This document shows, one piece after another, positions 20,430-29,237 of a stretch of 64,000 nucleotides of DNA. Location: contig CAWESK010000014.1 in the NCBI GenBank assembly GCA_963811685.1, forward strand, positions 1 to 64,000. The letters are read 5' to 3'. Position 1 is the stretch's first letter. Each line of letters opens with the position of its first letter. Under the pieces are notes generated by a model. It saw only the letters and a list, made by a program, of their open reading frames with translations, searched no databases and was not told the DNA's origin. Origin of the DNA: CAIWHR01 sp963811685. GTDB taxonomy: Bacteria > Pseudomonadota > Gammaproteobacteria > Burkholderiales > Casimicrobiaceae. The position numbers were made by a program, and so were the translations under genes.

Positions 20430-20725
20430 GGACGACCTCTTCTCGATGGCCCGCGGCGCCGACCCGGAATCCGCTTTTTCCGGTGAAGCGCTTTCCCGAT
20501 TTCAGGAAGGCGCTCCGGCGCGCGCAGGAAATGACGTCAATCCGACCACCCTTGTCCGCTCCCTGGACACCGCGGTGGAGGAACCCCGCATATGACAATT
20601 GCATACGTAGGCTGCATGACGTTTGCATAAAACGCAAGCCCCCGATCGACCCCGTCGAGGGGTCAGCCGACGAGCGGTCGCCGCCACGCGGCTTGTCGTG
20701 AACAAAGAGGGGAGGCGGCGCGCGG

Positions 20726-21652
20726 CTACCGGGGCTTGCGTTTCGCGCGGGGATGCGCGCGGTCGTACGCCTGCGCGAGATACTGGAAATCGAGGTGGGT
20801 GTAGACCTGCGTGGAGGCGATGCTCGCGTGTCCGAGCATCTCCTGGACTGCCCGGAGATCCCCCGACGATTGCAGCACGTGCGAGGCGAACGAATGCCGG
20901 AGCATGTGCGGGTGCACGTGCTGGGGAAGCCCCCGCTTCACCGCCCATTCGGCGAGGCGGCGCTGAATGGCCCGCGGCGAGATGCGCGCGCCGCTGCGGC
21001 CGAGAAAGAGCGCCTTCGCGTCACGTTGCGGAAGCGCCTTGCGCGCGGGAAGCCAGGCGCGGATCGCGTCGCGCGCGGCGGCGCCGACGGGCACGATGCG
21101 CTCTTTCGCGCCCTTGCCCCACACGCGCACCTCGCCATGTTCTAGGTCGATGCGATCGAGATCGAGCCCCGCCAGCTCCGCGAGCCGCAGCCCGGACGAA
21201 TAGGCGAGCTCGAACAGCGCGCGATCGCGCAGCGAAAGCGTGTCGGTCCCGTCGATCGCCACTAGCTGCACTGCTTCATCCGGCGACAGCACGGCGGGCA
21301 GCCGGCGCGCCGAGCGGGGCGGCTTGAGACCGGTGCACGGGTTGTCCTTGATTCCCGCATCGCGGTCCTGGAGGAAACGGAAGAACGTGCGCCACGAGGA
21401 GAGCACCCGCGCAAGGCTCCGGCCCGAGAGCCCGCGGCCGTGCAGCGTTGCCAGGAATCGCCGCACGTCGCGCGGCGACAACCCGGCGAGCGCGAGATCG
21501 CCCGCCGCGACGGCGAGCTGCGATGCATCGCGGACATACGCCGATCGCGTGTGCTCGGGTCTACCCGCGAGCGAGCGCGCGAAGGCTTCCAACAGCGCGG
21601 CGTTGGCCTTGCTGACGGGGCGGGGAAGCGAGGCGGGCGTCGTCTTGGTCAT
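20726..21652 (-). CDS. xerC: Tyrosine recombinase XerC, copy 1 (native C-terminus)
   Basis: 308 residues, full length. An N-terminal SAM-like domain (EHTRSAYVRDASQLAVAAGD) precedes the catalytic domain with Arg in SSGLRLAELAGLD, the HMLRHSFASH box, LGHASIASTQVYTH and the nucleophilic Tyr. XerC works with XerD at dif to resolve chromosome dimers. The start at 21652 follows the DUF484 gene by 19 nt, as in the classic dapF-yigA-xerC order. This copy has the ordinary basic C-terminus (RAHPRAKRKPR) and lies at the distal end of a tandem duplication. Confidence 0.9.
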   Translation of the reverse strand: MTKTTPASLPRPVSKANAALLEAFARSLAGRPEHTRSAYVRDASQLAVAAGDLALAGLSPRDVRRFLATLHGRGLSGRSLARVLSSWRTFFRFLQDRDAGIKDNPCTGLKPPRSARRLPAVLSPDEAVQLVAIDGTDTLSLRDRALFELAYSSGLRLAELAGLDLDRIDLEHGEVRVWGKGAKERIVPVGAAARDAIRAWLPARKALPQRDAKALFLGRSGARISPRAIQRRLAEWAVKRGLPQHVHPHMLRHSFASHVLQSSGDLRAVQEMLGHASIASTQVYTHLDFQYLAQAYDRAHPRAKRKPR

Positions 21653-21671
21653 CGCGCCCGGGAGCTCGATC

Positions 21672-22364
21672 TCAGATTGGCGGAAGGTAACGCGCGGTGG
21701 CGACGCTTGCGAGCTCGGCCAGTCGCGTGAGATAGACGGTGCCCATCCCCGGGTAGAAACGCTCGGGATCCTCGCTCGCGAGACCGAGAAGGCCGAACGT
21801 GTGCGCGGTGCGCAGCGGCAGGAACGCGAACGACTTCCATGCCTCGCCGCGCTCGAACCAGTCGCGCGCCTCGAACGGCGCTTGCGGCCCGCAATACGGT
21901 GCGCCGACCTGATCGGCGTACTCGCGGAGCTCGAGCGTCGTCGCCGCAAGCTCGGGCAGATACGATTGCTCGGGCACGCGCCCCCACAGACGGCAAGCGA
22001 CCTGGGGCACGCCGAAATCCTCGCGGAGGCTGTGATAGAGCACCGCGAGCGTGGTCTCGAGGTCGGGCGCGGCGAAGAGGGCGAGCGTCGAGCGGTGGAG
22101 CTTTTCCGCGATCTTGTCGTTCTCGCCGCCGAACTTGATGAGCTCCCGCAGCCGGTTCTCGAGCTCGGTGTTCTTTTCGCGCAGCGTGACGATCTGCCGC
22201 TCGGCGATCGGGATCGCGTGCCCGCCATGCGGATGCGGAACGAAGATCTCGGCGATGAGATCCGCGTAGTCCTCGAAAAACGCCGGGTTCTCCTTGAGAT
22301 ACCGGGCTACGGCGGTGTCGTCCATCCTGGGCAATCCTGTGCCGGGTGCGTCGTTCATCGTCAT
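21672..22364 (-). CDS. DUF484 family protein, copy 1
   Basis: 230 residues. DUF484 (E. coli YigA type) is a GAF-like domain protein: an N-terminal helix region (VARYLKENPAFFEDYADLIA), a coiled-coil segment (IVTLREKNTELENRLRELI) and a GAF-like C-terminal half (FGLLGLASEDPERFYPGMGT). Its role is not established; it is nearly always between dapF and xerC. The protein is identical to copy 2 at 23444-24136, although the DNA differs at about a dozen silent sites. It lies 19 nt upstream of xerC copy 1 and 16 nt after the chimeric xerC. Confidence 0.85.
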   Translation of the reverse strand: MTMNDAPGTGLPRMDDTAVARYLKENPAFFEDYADLIAEIFVPHPHGGHAIPIAERQIVTLREKNTELENRLRELIKFGGENDKIAEKLHRSTLALFAAPDLETTLAVLYHSLREDFGVPQVACRLWGRVPEQSYLPELAATTLELREYADQVGAPYCGPQAPFEARDWFERGEAWKSFAFLPLRTAHTFGLLGLASEDPERFYPGMGTVYLTRLAELASVATARYLPPI

Positions 22365-22380
22365 GCCGCAACGGCGTTCT

Positions 22381-23424
22381 TCAGCCCGCGGACACCTCCC
22401 ATTCGCCTTCGAATACCGTGGCCGCCGGCCCCGTCATCGTGACCGCCGCGTCCGCGCGCGGCCACGCCACCGTCAGGGCCCCCCCGCGCGTCTCGACGCG
22501 GACGACGTGATCGTTCGCGCGGGGATGCGCGCGGTCGTACGCCTGCGCGAGATACTGGAAGTCGAGGTGGGTGTAGACCTGCGTGGAGGCGATGCTCGCG
22601 TGCCCGAGCATCTCCTGGACTGCGCGGAGATCGCCCGACGATTGCAGCACGTGCGAGGCGAACGAATGCCGGAGCATGTGCGGGTGCACGTGCTGGGGAA
22701 GCCCCCGCTTCACCGCCCATTCGGCGAGGCGGCGCTGGATGGCGCGCGGCGAGATGCGCGCGCCGCTGCGGCCGAGAAAGAGCGCCTTCGCGTCACGCTG
22801 CGGAAGCGCCTTGCGCGCGGGAAGCCAGGCGCGGATCGCGTCGCGCGCCGCGGCGCCGACGGGCACGATGCGCTCTTTCGCGCCCTTGCCCCACACGCGT
22901 ACCTCGCCATGGTCGAGGTCGATGCGATCGAGATCGAGTCCCGCAAGCTCGGCGAGCCGCAGCCCGGACGAATAGGCGAGCTCGAACAGCGCGCGATCGC
23001 GCAGCGAAAGCGTGTCGGTCCCGTCGATCGCCACCAGGCGCACCGCCTCATCCGGCGACAGCACGGCGGGCAGCCGGCGCGCCGAGCGGGGCGGCTTGAG
23101 ACCGGTGCACGGGTTGTCCTTGATTCCCGCATCGCGGTCCTGGAGGAAGCGGAAGAACGTGCGCCACGACGAGAGCACCCGCGCAAGGCTCCGGCCCGAG
23201 AGCCCGCGGCCGTGCAGCGTCGCCAGGAATCGCCGCACGTCGCGCGGCGACAACCCGGCGAGCGCGAGATCGCCCGCCGCGACGGCGAGCAGCGATGCAT
23301 CGCGGACATAGGCCGCTCGCGTGTGCTCGGGTCTTCCCATCAGCGATCGCGCGAACGCCTCCAGCAGCTCGCCGTTGGCCTTGCTGACGGGGCGGGGAAG
23401 CGAGGCGGGCGTCGTCTTGGTCAT
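22381..23424 (-). CDS. xerC: Tyrosine recombinase XerC, copy 2, fused to the DapF C-terminal tail
   Basis: 347 residues. Residues 1 to about 304 are XerC with all catalytic residues (Arg, HMLRHSFASH, LGH, Tyr). The last 40 or so (DHVVRVETRGGALTVAWPRA onward) are the exact C-terminal tail of DapF, read in the same frame across the duplication junction at 22513. Six or seven substitutions distinguish it from copy 1, mostly in the N-terminal domain (for example NGEL for NAAL, LMGR for LAGR, TRAAY for TRSAY). The active site precedes the fusion, so the enzyme might still work, but the lost XerC tail normally contacts its partner XerD. Two strain variants joined in assembly would give the same picture. 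Confidence 0.85.
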   Translation of the reverse strand: MTKTTPASLPRPVSKANGELLEAFARSLMGRPEHTRAAYVRDASLLAVAAGDLALAGLSPRDVRRFLATLHGRGLSGRSLARVLSSWRTFFRFLQDRDAGIKDNPCTGLKPPRSARRLPAVLSPDEAVRLVAIDGTDTLSLRDRALFELAYSSGLRLAELAGLDLDRIDLDHGEVRVWGKGAKERIVPVGAAARDAIRAWLPARKALPQRDAKALFLGRSGARISPRAIQRRLAEWAVKRGLPQHVHPHMLRHSFASHVLQSSGDLRAVQEMLGHASIASTQVYTHLDFQYLAQAYDRAHPRANDHVVRVETRGGALTVAWPRADAAVTMTGPAATVFEGEWEVSAG

Positions 23425-23443
23425 CGCGCCCGGGAGCTCGATC

Positions 23444-24136
23444 TCAGATTGGCGGAAGGTAACGCGCGGTGGCGACGCTTGCGAGCTCCGCCAGTCGCGT
23501 GAGATAGACGGTGCCCATCCCCGGGTAGAAACGCTCGGGATCCTCGCTCGCGAGACCGAGGAGGCCGAACGTGTGCGCGGTGCGCAGCGGCAGGAACGCG
23601 AATGACTTCCATGCCTCGCCGCGCTCGAACCAGTCGCGCGCCTCGAACGGCGCCTGCGGCCCGCAATACGGCGCGCCGACCTGATCGGCGTACTCGCGGA
23701 GCTCGAGCGTCGTTGCCGCAAGCTCGGGCAGATACGATTGCTCGGGCACGCGTCCCCACAGACGGCAAGCGACCTGGGGCACGCCGAAGTCCTCGCGGAG
23801 GCTGTGATAGAGCACCGCGAGCGTGGTCTCGAGATCGGGCGCGGCGAAGAGGGCGAGCGTCGAGCGGTGGAGCTTTTCCGCGATCTTGTCGTTCTCGCCG
23901 CCGAACTTGATGAGCTCCCGCAGCCGGTTCTCGAGCTCCGTGTTCTTTTCGCGCAGCGTGACGATCTGCCGCTCGGCGATCGGGATCGCGTGCCCGCCGT
24001 GCGGATGCGGAACGAAGATCTCGGCGATGAGATCCGCGTAGTCCTCGAAAAACGCCGGGTTCTCCTTGAGATACCGGGCGACGGCGGTGTCGTCCATCCT
24101 GGGCAATCCTGTACCGGGTGCGTCGTTCATCGTCAT
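23444..24136 (-). CDS. DUF484 family protein, copy 2
   Basis: 230 residues, with the same protein sequence as copy 1 and only silent DNA differences. It is 16 nt downstream of dapF and 19 nt upstream of the chimeric xerC, so it holds the ancestral dapF-DUF484 junction. The absence of amino-acid changes, against several in the neighbouring xerC copies, suggests constraint on both copies or two alleles from closely related strains. Confidence 0.85.
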   Translation of the reverse strand: MTMNDAPGTGLPRMDDTAVARYLKENPAFFEDYADLIAEIFVPHPHGGHAIPIAERQIVTLREKNTELENRLRELIKFGGENDKIAEKLHRSTLALFAAPDLETTLAVLYHSLREDFGVPQVACRLWGRVPEQSYLPELAATTLELREYADQVGAPYCGPQAPFEARDWFERGEAWKSFAFLPLRTAHTFGLLGLASEDPERFYPGMGTVYLTRLAELASVATARYLPPI

Positions 24137-24152
24137 GCCGCATCGGCGCTCT

Positions 24153-24995
24153 TCAGCCCGCGGACACCTCCCATTCGCCTTCGAATACCGTGGCCGCCGG
24201 CCCCGTCATCGTGACCGCGGCGTCCGCGCGCGGCCACGCCACCGTCAGAGGCCCGCCGCGCGTCTCGACGCGGACGACGTGATCGAGGAGCCCGCGCCGG
24301 ATGCCGGCGACAACCGCCGCGCAGGCTCCGGTCCCGCACGACAACGTCTCCCCCGCGCCGCGTTCCCAGACACGCAGGCGAATGTTAGCGCGATCCATCA
24401 CCTGCATGTAGCCCACGTTCACGTGCTGCGGAAACCGTGGATCGTGCTCGATCAGAGGCCCCTGGACGGCGACGGGCGCGGCGTCGACGTCGGCGACGAC
24501 CTGCACCGCATGCGGATTGCCCATCGAGACGAGGCTCACGGCAATCGTTTCGCCGCCGACATCGAGCGCAAGCACCGCCGCGTCGCCGTCGCCGGTGAAC
24601 GGGATTTCCCTTGGCGCGAAGCGGGGCACGCCCATGTCGACCGCGACCTCGCCGCCGGCGACGATCTCCGGAACGATGATGCCGCTCGCCGTCTCGACGC
24701 GGATCCGGTCCTTCTTCGTGAGCCCCTGCCGCCGGACGAATTGCACGAAGCAGCGCGCGCCGTTGCCGCATTGCTCGACCTCGGAGCCATCGGCATTCCA
24801 GATCCGGTAACGGAAGTCGACGTCGCTCCGCGTGGGACTTTCGACGACCAGGACCTGGTCGCAGCCGACGCCATAGCGGCGATCGGCAACACGCCTCACC
24901 TGTGCCGCCGCGAGGGTGACGCGCTGACGGATGCCGTCGAACACGACGAAGTCGTTGCCGAGGCCCTGCATCTTCGTGAACCTGAGCGTCGTCAT
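24153..24995 (-). CDS. dapF: Diaminopimelate epimerase
   Basis: 280 residues, intact. The two catalytic cysteines lie at about residues 76 (EQCGNGARC) and 220 (LSCGTGACA), and the family start FTKMQGLGNDFVVFD is clear. DapF converts LL- to meso-diaminopimelate for lysine and peptidoglycan. It heads the dapF-DUF484-xerC unit and is divergent from a CelD-like gene, with a 157-nt shared promoter region. Its last 44 codons are repeated at the end of xerC copy 2. Confidence 0.95.
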   Translation of the reverse strand: MTTLRFTKMQGLGNDFVVFDGIRQRVTLAAAQVRRVADRRYGVGCDQVLVVESPTRSDVDFRYRIWNADGSEVEQCGNGARCFVQFVRRQGLTKKDRIRVETASGIIVPEIVAGGEVAVDMGVPRFAPREIPFTGDGDAAVLALDVGGETIAVSLVSMGNPHAVQVVADVDAAPVAVQGPLIEHDPRFPQHVNVGYMQVMDRANIRLRVWERGAGETLSCGTGACAAVVAGIRRGLLDHVVRVETRGGPLTVAWPRADAAVTMTGPAATVFEGEWEVSAG

Positions 24996-25152
24996 CGCGG
25001 CGCGGGAAGCCTTCGGACGTCAAAAACGGCATCGGTGGCCAAAGCTCGTTGCTCACGCGCTTAAGCCTCTTGTGCGCATTCTAGCGATTATCCGTTGGCT
25101 CAAGAATTGCTTACCCGATTTGGACGACAACCGCTCCGGCAACTCAACATCA

Positions 25153-26497
25153 ATGAACCCGTCGGTCCCCGCCTTTTCCACCGTCACGGAGTCGAGCGGT
25201 TTCCAGTCCCTTAGACAGCCGTGGAACGCGCTGTGGGAGAGCCTGGAGCACCCGAGCCTGTTCTCGAGTTTCGACTGGTGCTGGAACGCGTGGACGCTCG
25301 TCGGCGAACGCCGCGGATACCGGCTGCGGGTCGTCTGCGGCTGGCTGGACGGGCGGCTCGTGCTGATCTGGCCGATGATCGAAGACAGCGGCGTGCTGCG
25401 CATGCTGACGTCGGATACGCTTGAATACCGCGACCTCCTCGTCGCCGGGTCCGAGCATGGGTCGCGATGGGTTGAAGAGGCCTGGTCGCATCTCCGGGCG
25501 ACAACGCGCGCCGGAACCTTTGTCTTCCAGAATCTGCGGCCGCCGAACGCGCTCGGCGCGAAGCTCGCGCAGATGCGAAACGCGAAACCCATCGGCGGCG
25601 GATGGTCCCCTGTGGTCAGGCTGGACCGATTCGCGGACTGGGAGGCCTACGCGAGCACGCTGCCAAGGTCGCTCGTCAGCGATCAGCGCCGTCAATGGAA
25701 ACGTGTGCGCCAAGCCATGCCCGGGATGTCGTTCCGCCTGGTCGACAGCGCCGACGCGATCGGGCCGGTCATGGACTGGATCGCCCTGCACAAGGCGGCC
25801 TGGGGCGAGGAGCGGGGCAAGCGCGGCTGGTTCAACTCGGACGACACGCTCACTATGCTCAAGTCCGTTGCGAAATCCGCTCTCGATGACGGCCGGCTCG
25901 TGCTGGCCACGCTGTCCGACGGGAACGCGACGATGTCCGCCGGCTGGGGCTTCGTTTGCGGCGGCGAATTCCTCTTTTATGCATTCGCCTACGACAAGGC
26001 CTACGCGACGTACTCCCCCTCCCGTTTATTCGTGGAAAACCTCCTGCAGCATTGCTTTCGCAACGGCATCCGCACCTTTGACTTCATGCCTGGCGACGTG
26101 CGCGTACAAGCGCATCTGGGCGACCGACTATGTCCGCGTGGAGTCCTACATAGGCGCGCTGAACTGGCGCGGGGCGTTGCTGCTGCGCGTCTGCGACACG
26201 AGGCTCGTCTCCGGCATGCCGGACGCGCTGCGGGACGTCTATCGAACCCTGCCCGTCCGCTGGCGAAATGCCGTGCACCGCCGACTGCGGGGGTACCGTT
26301 TGGTCAACCACGCGCTGCATCTCACCCCCGCCCCGACAGCACCTCCCGATGCGGTCCCCGAGAACGGGAGCAGCGAGCCCAGCCATCGCAACGCGCCGAC
26401 CGAACACCTTTCGGGGCAGGAATGCGCTCGCCAAGGCGCAGCCGGGGAACCGGATCCCGAACTCTCGCCTTCGGCATTGCCGAATACGCCCACCTGA
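25153..26497 (+). CDS. CelD/BcsL-like GNAT N-acetyltransferase (one frameshift)
   Basis: About 448 residues after correction. The N-terminal half has the FSSFDWCWNAWT and YRLRVVCGWLDGRLVLIWPM segments typical of the cellulose-biosynthesis CelD/BcsL acetyltransferases. The C-terminal GNAT fold shows FYAFAYDKAYATYSPSRL and FDFMPGD, where a shift near 26100 must be made to continue into YKRIWATDYVRVESY. The last 60 residues are Pro/Ser-rich and of low complexity. Family members acylate polysaccharides or related metabolites, but the substrate here is unknown. It stands alone, divergent from dapF and convergent with ychF. Confidence 0.72.
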
Positions 26498-26544
26498 CAA
26501 CGGAGAGGACCGCTGCGGCGGCGAAGCGACGGTTACCGTTTCGA

Positions 26545-27639
26545 CTAGACGTTGAAGCGGAAGTGCATGACGTCGCCGTCCTTCACGACGTAATCGCGTC
26601 CCTCGAGCCGCATCTTTCCGCGCTCCTTCGCACCCTGCTCGCCCTTGCACGCGATGTAGTCGGCGAACGCAATCACCTCGGCGCGGATGAAGCCCTTCTC
26701 GAAATCGGTATGGATCACGCCCGCCGCCTGCGGCGCCGTCGCGCCGGCGTGAATCGTCCAGGCGCGCACTTCCTTCGGCCCGGCCGTCAGGTAGGTTTCG
26801 AGGCCGAGCAGCTTGTAGCCGGCGTGGATCACGCGGTCGAGGCCGGGCTCGGCGAGGCCCAAGTCCGCGAGAAACGCGAGCTTGTCGTCGCCGTCGAGAT
26901 CCGCGATCTCCGCCTCGAGCGACGCGCACACCGGCACGACCGGCGCGCCTTCCTTCGCCGCGTGCGCTTCCACGACGGAGAGCAGCGGGTTGTCGTGAAA
27001 GCCGCGCTCGCCGACGTTCGCCACGTACATCGTCGGCTTCATCGTCAGCAGGAAGAACGGGCGCAGCACGTCGCGCTCCTCGGCATAGAGATCCGCGGCG
27101 CGCGCGGGACGCCCCTGATCCAGCACCGCTTCGACCTTCTTCAGCGCCGCGACGATCCGCTGTGCTTCCTTGTCGCCGCCGGAGCGCGCGAGCTTCTCGT
27201 ATTTCGAGAGCTGCTTTTCGACGGCGGCGAGGTCCGCCAGCGCGAGCTCGGTGTCGATCGTTTCGATGTCCGAAATCGGGTTCACCTTCCCGGCGACGTG
27301 GACGACGTTGTCGTCCTCGAAGCAGCGCACGACGTGTGCGATCGCGTCGGTCTCGCGGATGTTCGCGAGGAACTGGTTGCCGAGACCCTCGCCCTTCGAC
27401 GCGCCGGCGACGAGTCCCGCGATGTCGACGAACTCGACGGTCGCCGGAATCACCTTCTCGGGACGAGCGATGGCCGCGAGCGCGGCGAGGCGCGGGTCGG
27501 GGACTTCGACGATGCCGACATTGGGCTCGATCGTGCAGAAAGGATAGTTCTCGGCGGCGATTCCGGCTTTCGTGAGCGCGTTGAACAGCGTCGACTTGCC
27601 GACGTTGGGCAGCCCGACGATGCCGCATTTGAGGCTCAT
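26545..27639 (-). CDS. ychF: Redox-regulated ATPase YchF
   Basis: 364 residues, the normal length. Walker A GLPNVGKST opens the protein, with the switch FVDIAGLVAGASKGEGLGN and a C-terminal TGS domain (LETYLTAGPKEVRAWTIHAG). YchF is an Obg-family P-loop protein that prefers ATP and binds ribosomes; it acts in oxidative-stress responses. Its ATG at 27639 overlaps the pth stop as ATGA, so the two are coupled. It is last in the prs-rplY-pth-ychF series. Confidence 0.94.
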   Translation of the reverse strand: MSLKCGIVGLPNVGKSTLFNALTKAGIAAENYPFCTIEPNVGIVEVPDPRLAALAAIARPEKVIPATVEFVDIAGLVAGASKGEGLGNQFLANIRETDAIAHVVRCFEDDNVVHVAGKVNPISDIETIDTELALADLAAVEKQLSKYEKLARSGGDKEAQRIVAALKKVEAVLDQGRPARAADLYAEERDVLRPFFLLTMKPTMYVANVGERGFHDNPLLSVVEAHAAKEGAPVVPVCASLEAEIADLDGDDKLAFLADLGLAEPGLDRVIHAGYKLLGLETYLTAGPKEVRAWTIHAGATAPQAAGVIHTDFEKGFIRAEVIAFADYIACKGEQGAKERGKMRLEGRDYVVKDGDVMHFRFNV

Positions 27640-28226
27640 TTCATATCCTTCGTATGCAGCAGCAGCATCGCCCGCTCGAAATCGCCGGACGCGATCGCCG
27701 GCCATGCCGCGAGCGCGCGGTCGATCGCCGCGCCGATCTGCGCGCGCTCGGCAGCGAAGGGCGGCCGCAGGACATAATCGACGACGTCCTGCTGCGGAAT
27801 CGCCGAATCGCGCGGATGCCCGATGCCGAGGCGCAGCCGCCAGAAATCAGACGTGCCGAGCTGTGCATCGATGTCGCGCAGGCCGTTGTGGCCCGCGTTG
27901 CCGCCGCCGAACTTCATCTTCGCCTCGCCGGGCAGGAGGTCGAGCTCGTCATGGGCGACGAGGATTTCCGCCGGCGCGATCGCAAAGAAGCGCGCGAGTG
28001 CGGCGACCGCGCGCCCCGACAGGTTCATGTACGTCCCCGGCTTGAGAAGGCGCAAATCGCCCGCGCCGCGCGCGACCTGGCCATGGAACTTGCCTTCGGT
28101 CGCGAAGGCCGCGCCGAGCTGTCGCGCGAGCGCGTCGACGAACCAGAAGCCCGCGTTGTGCCGCGTGGCGTCGTGCTCGCGGCCGGGATTCCCCAGTCCA
28201 ACGACGAGACGAATCGATGCGCCCAT
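27636..28226 (-). CDS. pth: Peptidyl-tRNA hydrolase
   Basis: 196 residues. Family marks: RLVVGLGNPGREHDATRHNA, with the catalytic His in RHNAG; KPGTYMNLSG; and FGGGNAGHNGLRDI. It frees tRNA from peptidyl-tRNA dropped by ribosomes. I set the start at 28226 (MGASIRLVVGLGNPG) since upstream in-frame residues are arginine-rich and not conserved. It follows rplY by 90 nt and overlaps ychF by 4 nt. Confidence 0.94.
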   Translation of the reverse strand: MGASIRLVVGLGNPGREHDATRHNAGFWFVDALARQLGAAFATEGKFHGQVARGAGDLRLLKPGTYMNLSGRAVAALARFFAIAPAEILVAHDELDLLPGEAKMKFGGGNAGHNGLRDIDAQLGTSDFWRLRLGIGHPRDSAIPQQDVVDYVLRPPFAAERAQIGAAIDRALAAWPAIASGDFERAMLLLHTKDMK

Positions 28227-28316
28227 GTGGATATTCGCGAGTCGGAGTCGACGCCTGCGCAGCAAAAAGGCCCGCCGGATGTCCGCGGCGGGCCCTGCTG
28301 CCGAGGCAACGGGCGG

Positions 28317-29069
28317 CTACTTCTTCTTCTTGTCGTCCTTGCCGGAGTCCTTCTCCTTCTTGTCGCCCTTGTCGCCCTTGTCGCCCGCGGCTTCCGCCGG
28401 CTTGCCCTCGGCCGGTGCAGCGCCCGGAGCCGCGACGGCGCCCGGCGCAGCCGCGCCTTCCGCGCCCGGCACGGCTTCCGCTTCGACCACTTCCTCGACC
28501 ACGGCCTTCGGCACGACCGCCGCGGCCACGACGGGATCGAGCTTGCCGCGCATGACGAGCGAGACGCCCGGCGGCAGCTTCAGCGCCGACACGTGGATCG
28601 AGTGGCCGACGTCGAGCGTAGCGAGATCGACCTCGATGAATTCGGGCAGGTCCTTCGGCAGGCACGAGACGTCGAGCTCGTTCAGCACGTGCGTGACGAT
28701 CGCGCTGGAGAGCTTGACCGCCGGCGACGACTCGGCATTGGCGAAATGCAGCGGGACTTTCATGTGGATCTTGCGGTTCTCGTCGACGCGCTGGAAGTCG
28801 ACGTGGAGGATCTCGTTGCGAAACGGGTGCATCTGGACATCGCGCAGCAGCACCTTGGTCGCGCCGCCGTCGAGCTTCATCGTCAGGATCGACGCGTGGA
28901 AGGCCTCGTTGCGAAGCGCGTGGAAGAGCGCGTTGTGGTCGAGCTCGATCGGCTGGGGTTGGCCGGTGCCGCCATAGACGATGCCCGGCGCCTTGCCGGC
29001 GCGGCGCATGCGGCGGCTCGCTCCGCGGCCCTCCGTCGTGCGCGGAAATGCCGTGAATTCGAATTGCAT
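28317..29069 (-). CDS. rplY: 50S ribosomal protein L25/general stress protein Ctc
   Basis: 250 residues, the long CTC form. The N-terminal 95 residues are the L25 5S-rRNA-binding domain (RRMRRAGKAPGIVYGG, HNALFHALRNEAFHASIL); residues 96-190 form the CTC beta domain. The tail of about 60 residues is a charged low-complexity stretch of Ala/Pro/Glu, then Lys/Asp/Gly (DKGDKGDKKEKD). A promoter-like sequence with a consensus TATAAT lies about 120 nt upstream. It sits between prs and pth as in other Betaproteobacteria. Confidence 0.93.
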   Translation of the reverse strand: MQFEFTAFPRTTEGRGASRRMRRAGKAPGIVYGGTGQPQPIELDHNALFHALRNEAFHASILTMKLDGGATKVLLRDVQMHPFRNEILHVDFQRVDENRKIHMKVPLHFANAESSPAVKLSSAIVTHVLNELDVSCLPKDLPEFIEVDLATLDVGHSIHVSALKLPPGVSLVMRGKLDPVVAAAVVPKAVVEEVVEAEAVPGAEGAAAPGAVAAPGAAPAEGKPAEAAGDKGDKGDKKEKDSGKDDKKKK

Positions 29070-29189
29070 GGATGACTCCCGATGTCTGCGGCCTTCCGGG
29101 TATCCCCGCCCGAAAGGCAGGTTGACGGTCGTCCGCGGTTGGCGACATCCGGGCAGAGGTCAACGACCCGCTGCCCGGGAAAGCCTTGA

Positions 29190-29219
29190 ATTATAACCGG
29201 AAACCGAGACGCTTGCCAA
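29190..29219 (-). promoter_or_regulatory. Sigma70-type promoter for rplY-pth-ychF
   Basis: On the minus strand TTGGCA (29219-29214) and a perfect TATAAT (29195-29190) are 18 nt apart, pointing to rplY with a leader of about 110 nt. The -35 box lies inside the loop of the prs terminator hairpin. Confidence 0.6.
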
Positions 29220-29228
29220 CCGTCTCGG
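29204..29228 (-). terminator. Terminator hairpin after prs
   Basis: CCGAGACG and CGTCTCGG form a perfect 8-bp stem with a 9-nt loop, beginning 10 nt after the prs stop. On the minus strand it is followed by TTTCC, a weak T tract, so termination may be partial. Confidence 0.6.
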
Positions 29229-29237
29229 GAATCTGGG

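Larger units (their letters stand above)
20742..24285 (-). repeat. Tandem duplication, two 1,772-bp copies (xerC + DUF484 + dapF tail)
   Basis: 20742-22513 and 22514-24285 align throughout at an exact offset of 1,772. The unit runs from inside the 3' end of dapF, through DUF484, to 17 nt before the end of xerC. At the 22513/22514 junction the dapF sequence ...GTGATCG joins the xerC sequence TTCGCGCGG... with no shared bases. The copies differ at scattered positions: about a dozen in DUF484, all silent, and a few amino-acid changes in xerC. Confidence 0.93.

Noticed and set aside
20648..20664. GACCCC-GTCGA-GGGGTC hairpin as the xerC terminator
   Set aside because: The stem is perfect but no T tract follows on either strand, so it is not listed as a terminator.
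22381..23424. XerC-DapF as a designed two-domain fusion
   Set aside because: Only the final 40 or so DapF residues are included, without either catalytic cysteine, and the join matches the duplication boundary exactly.
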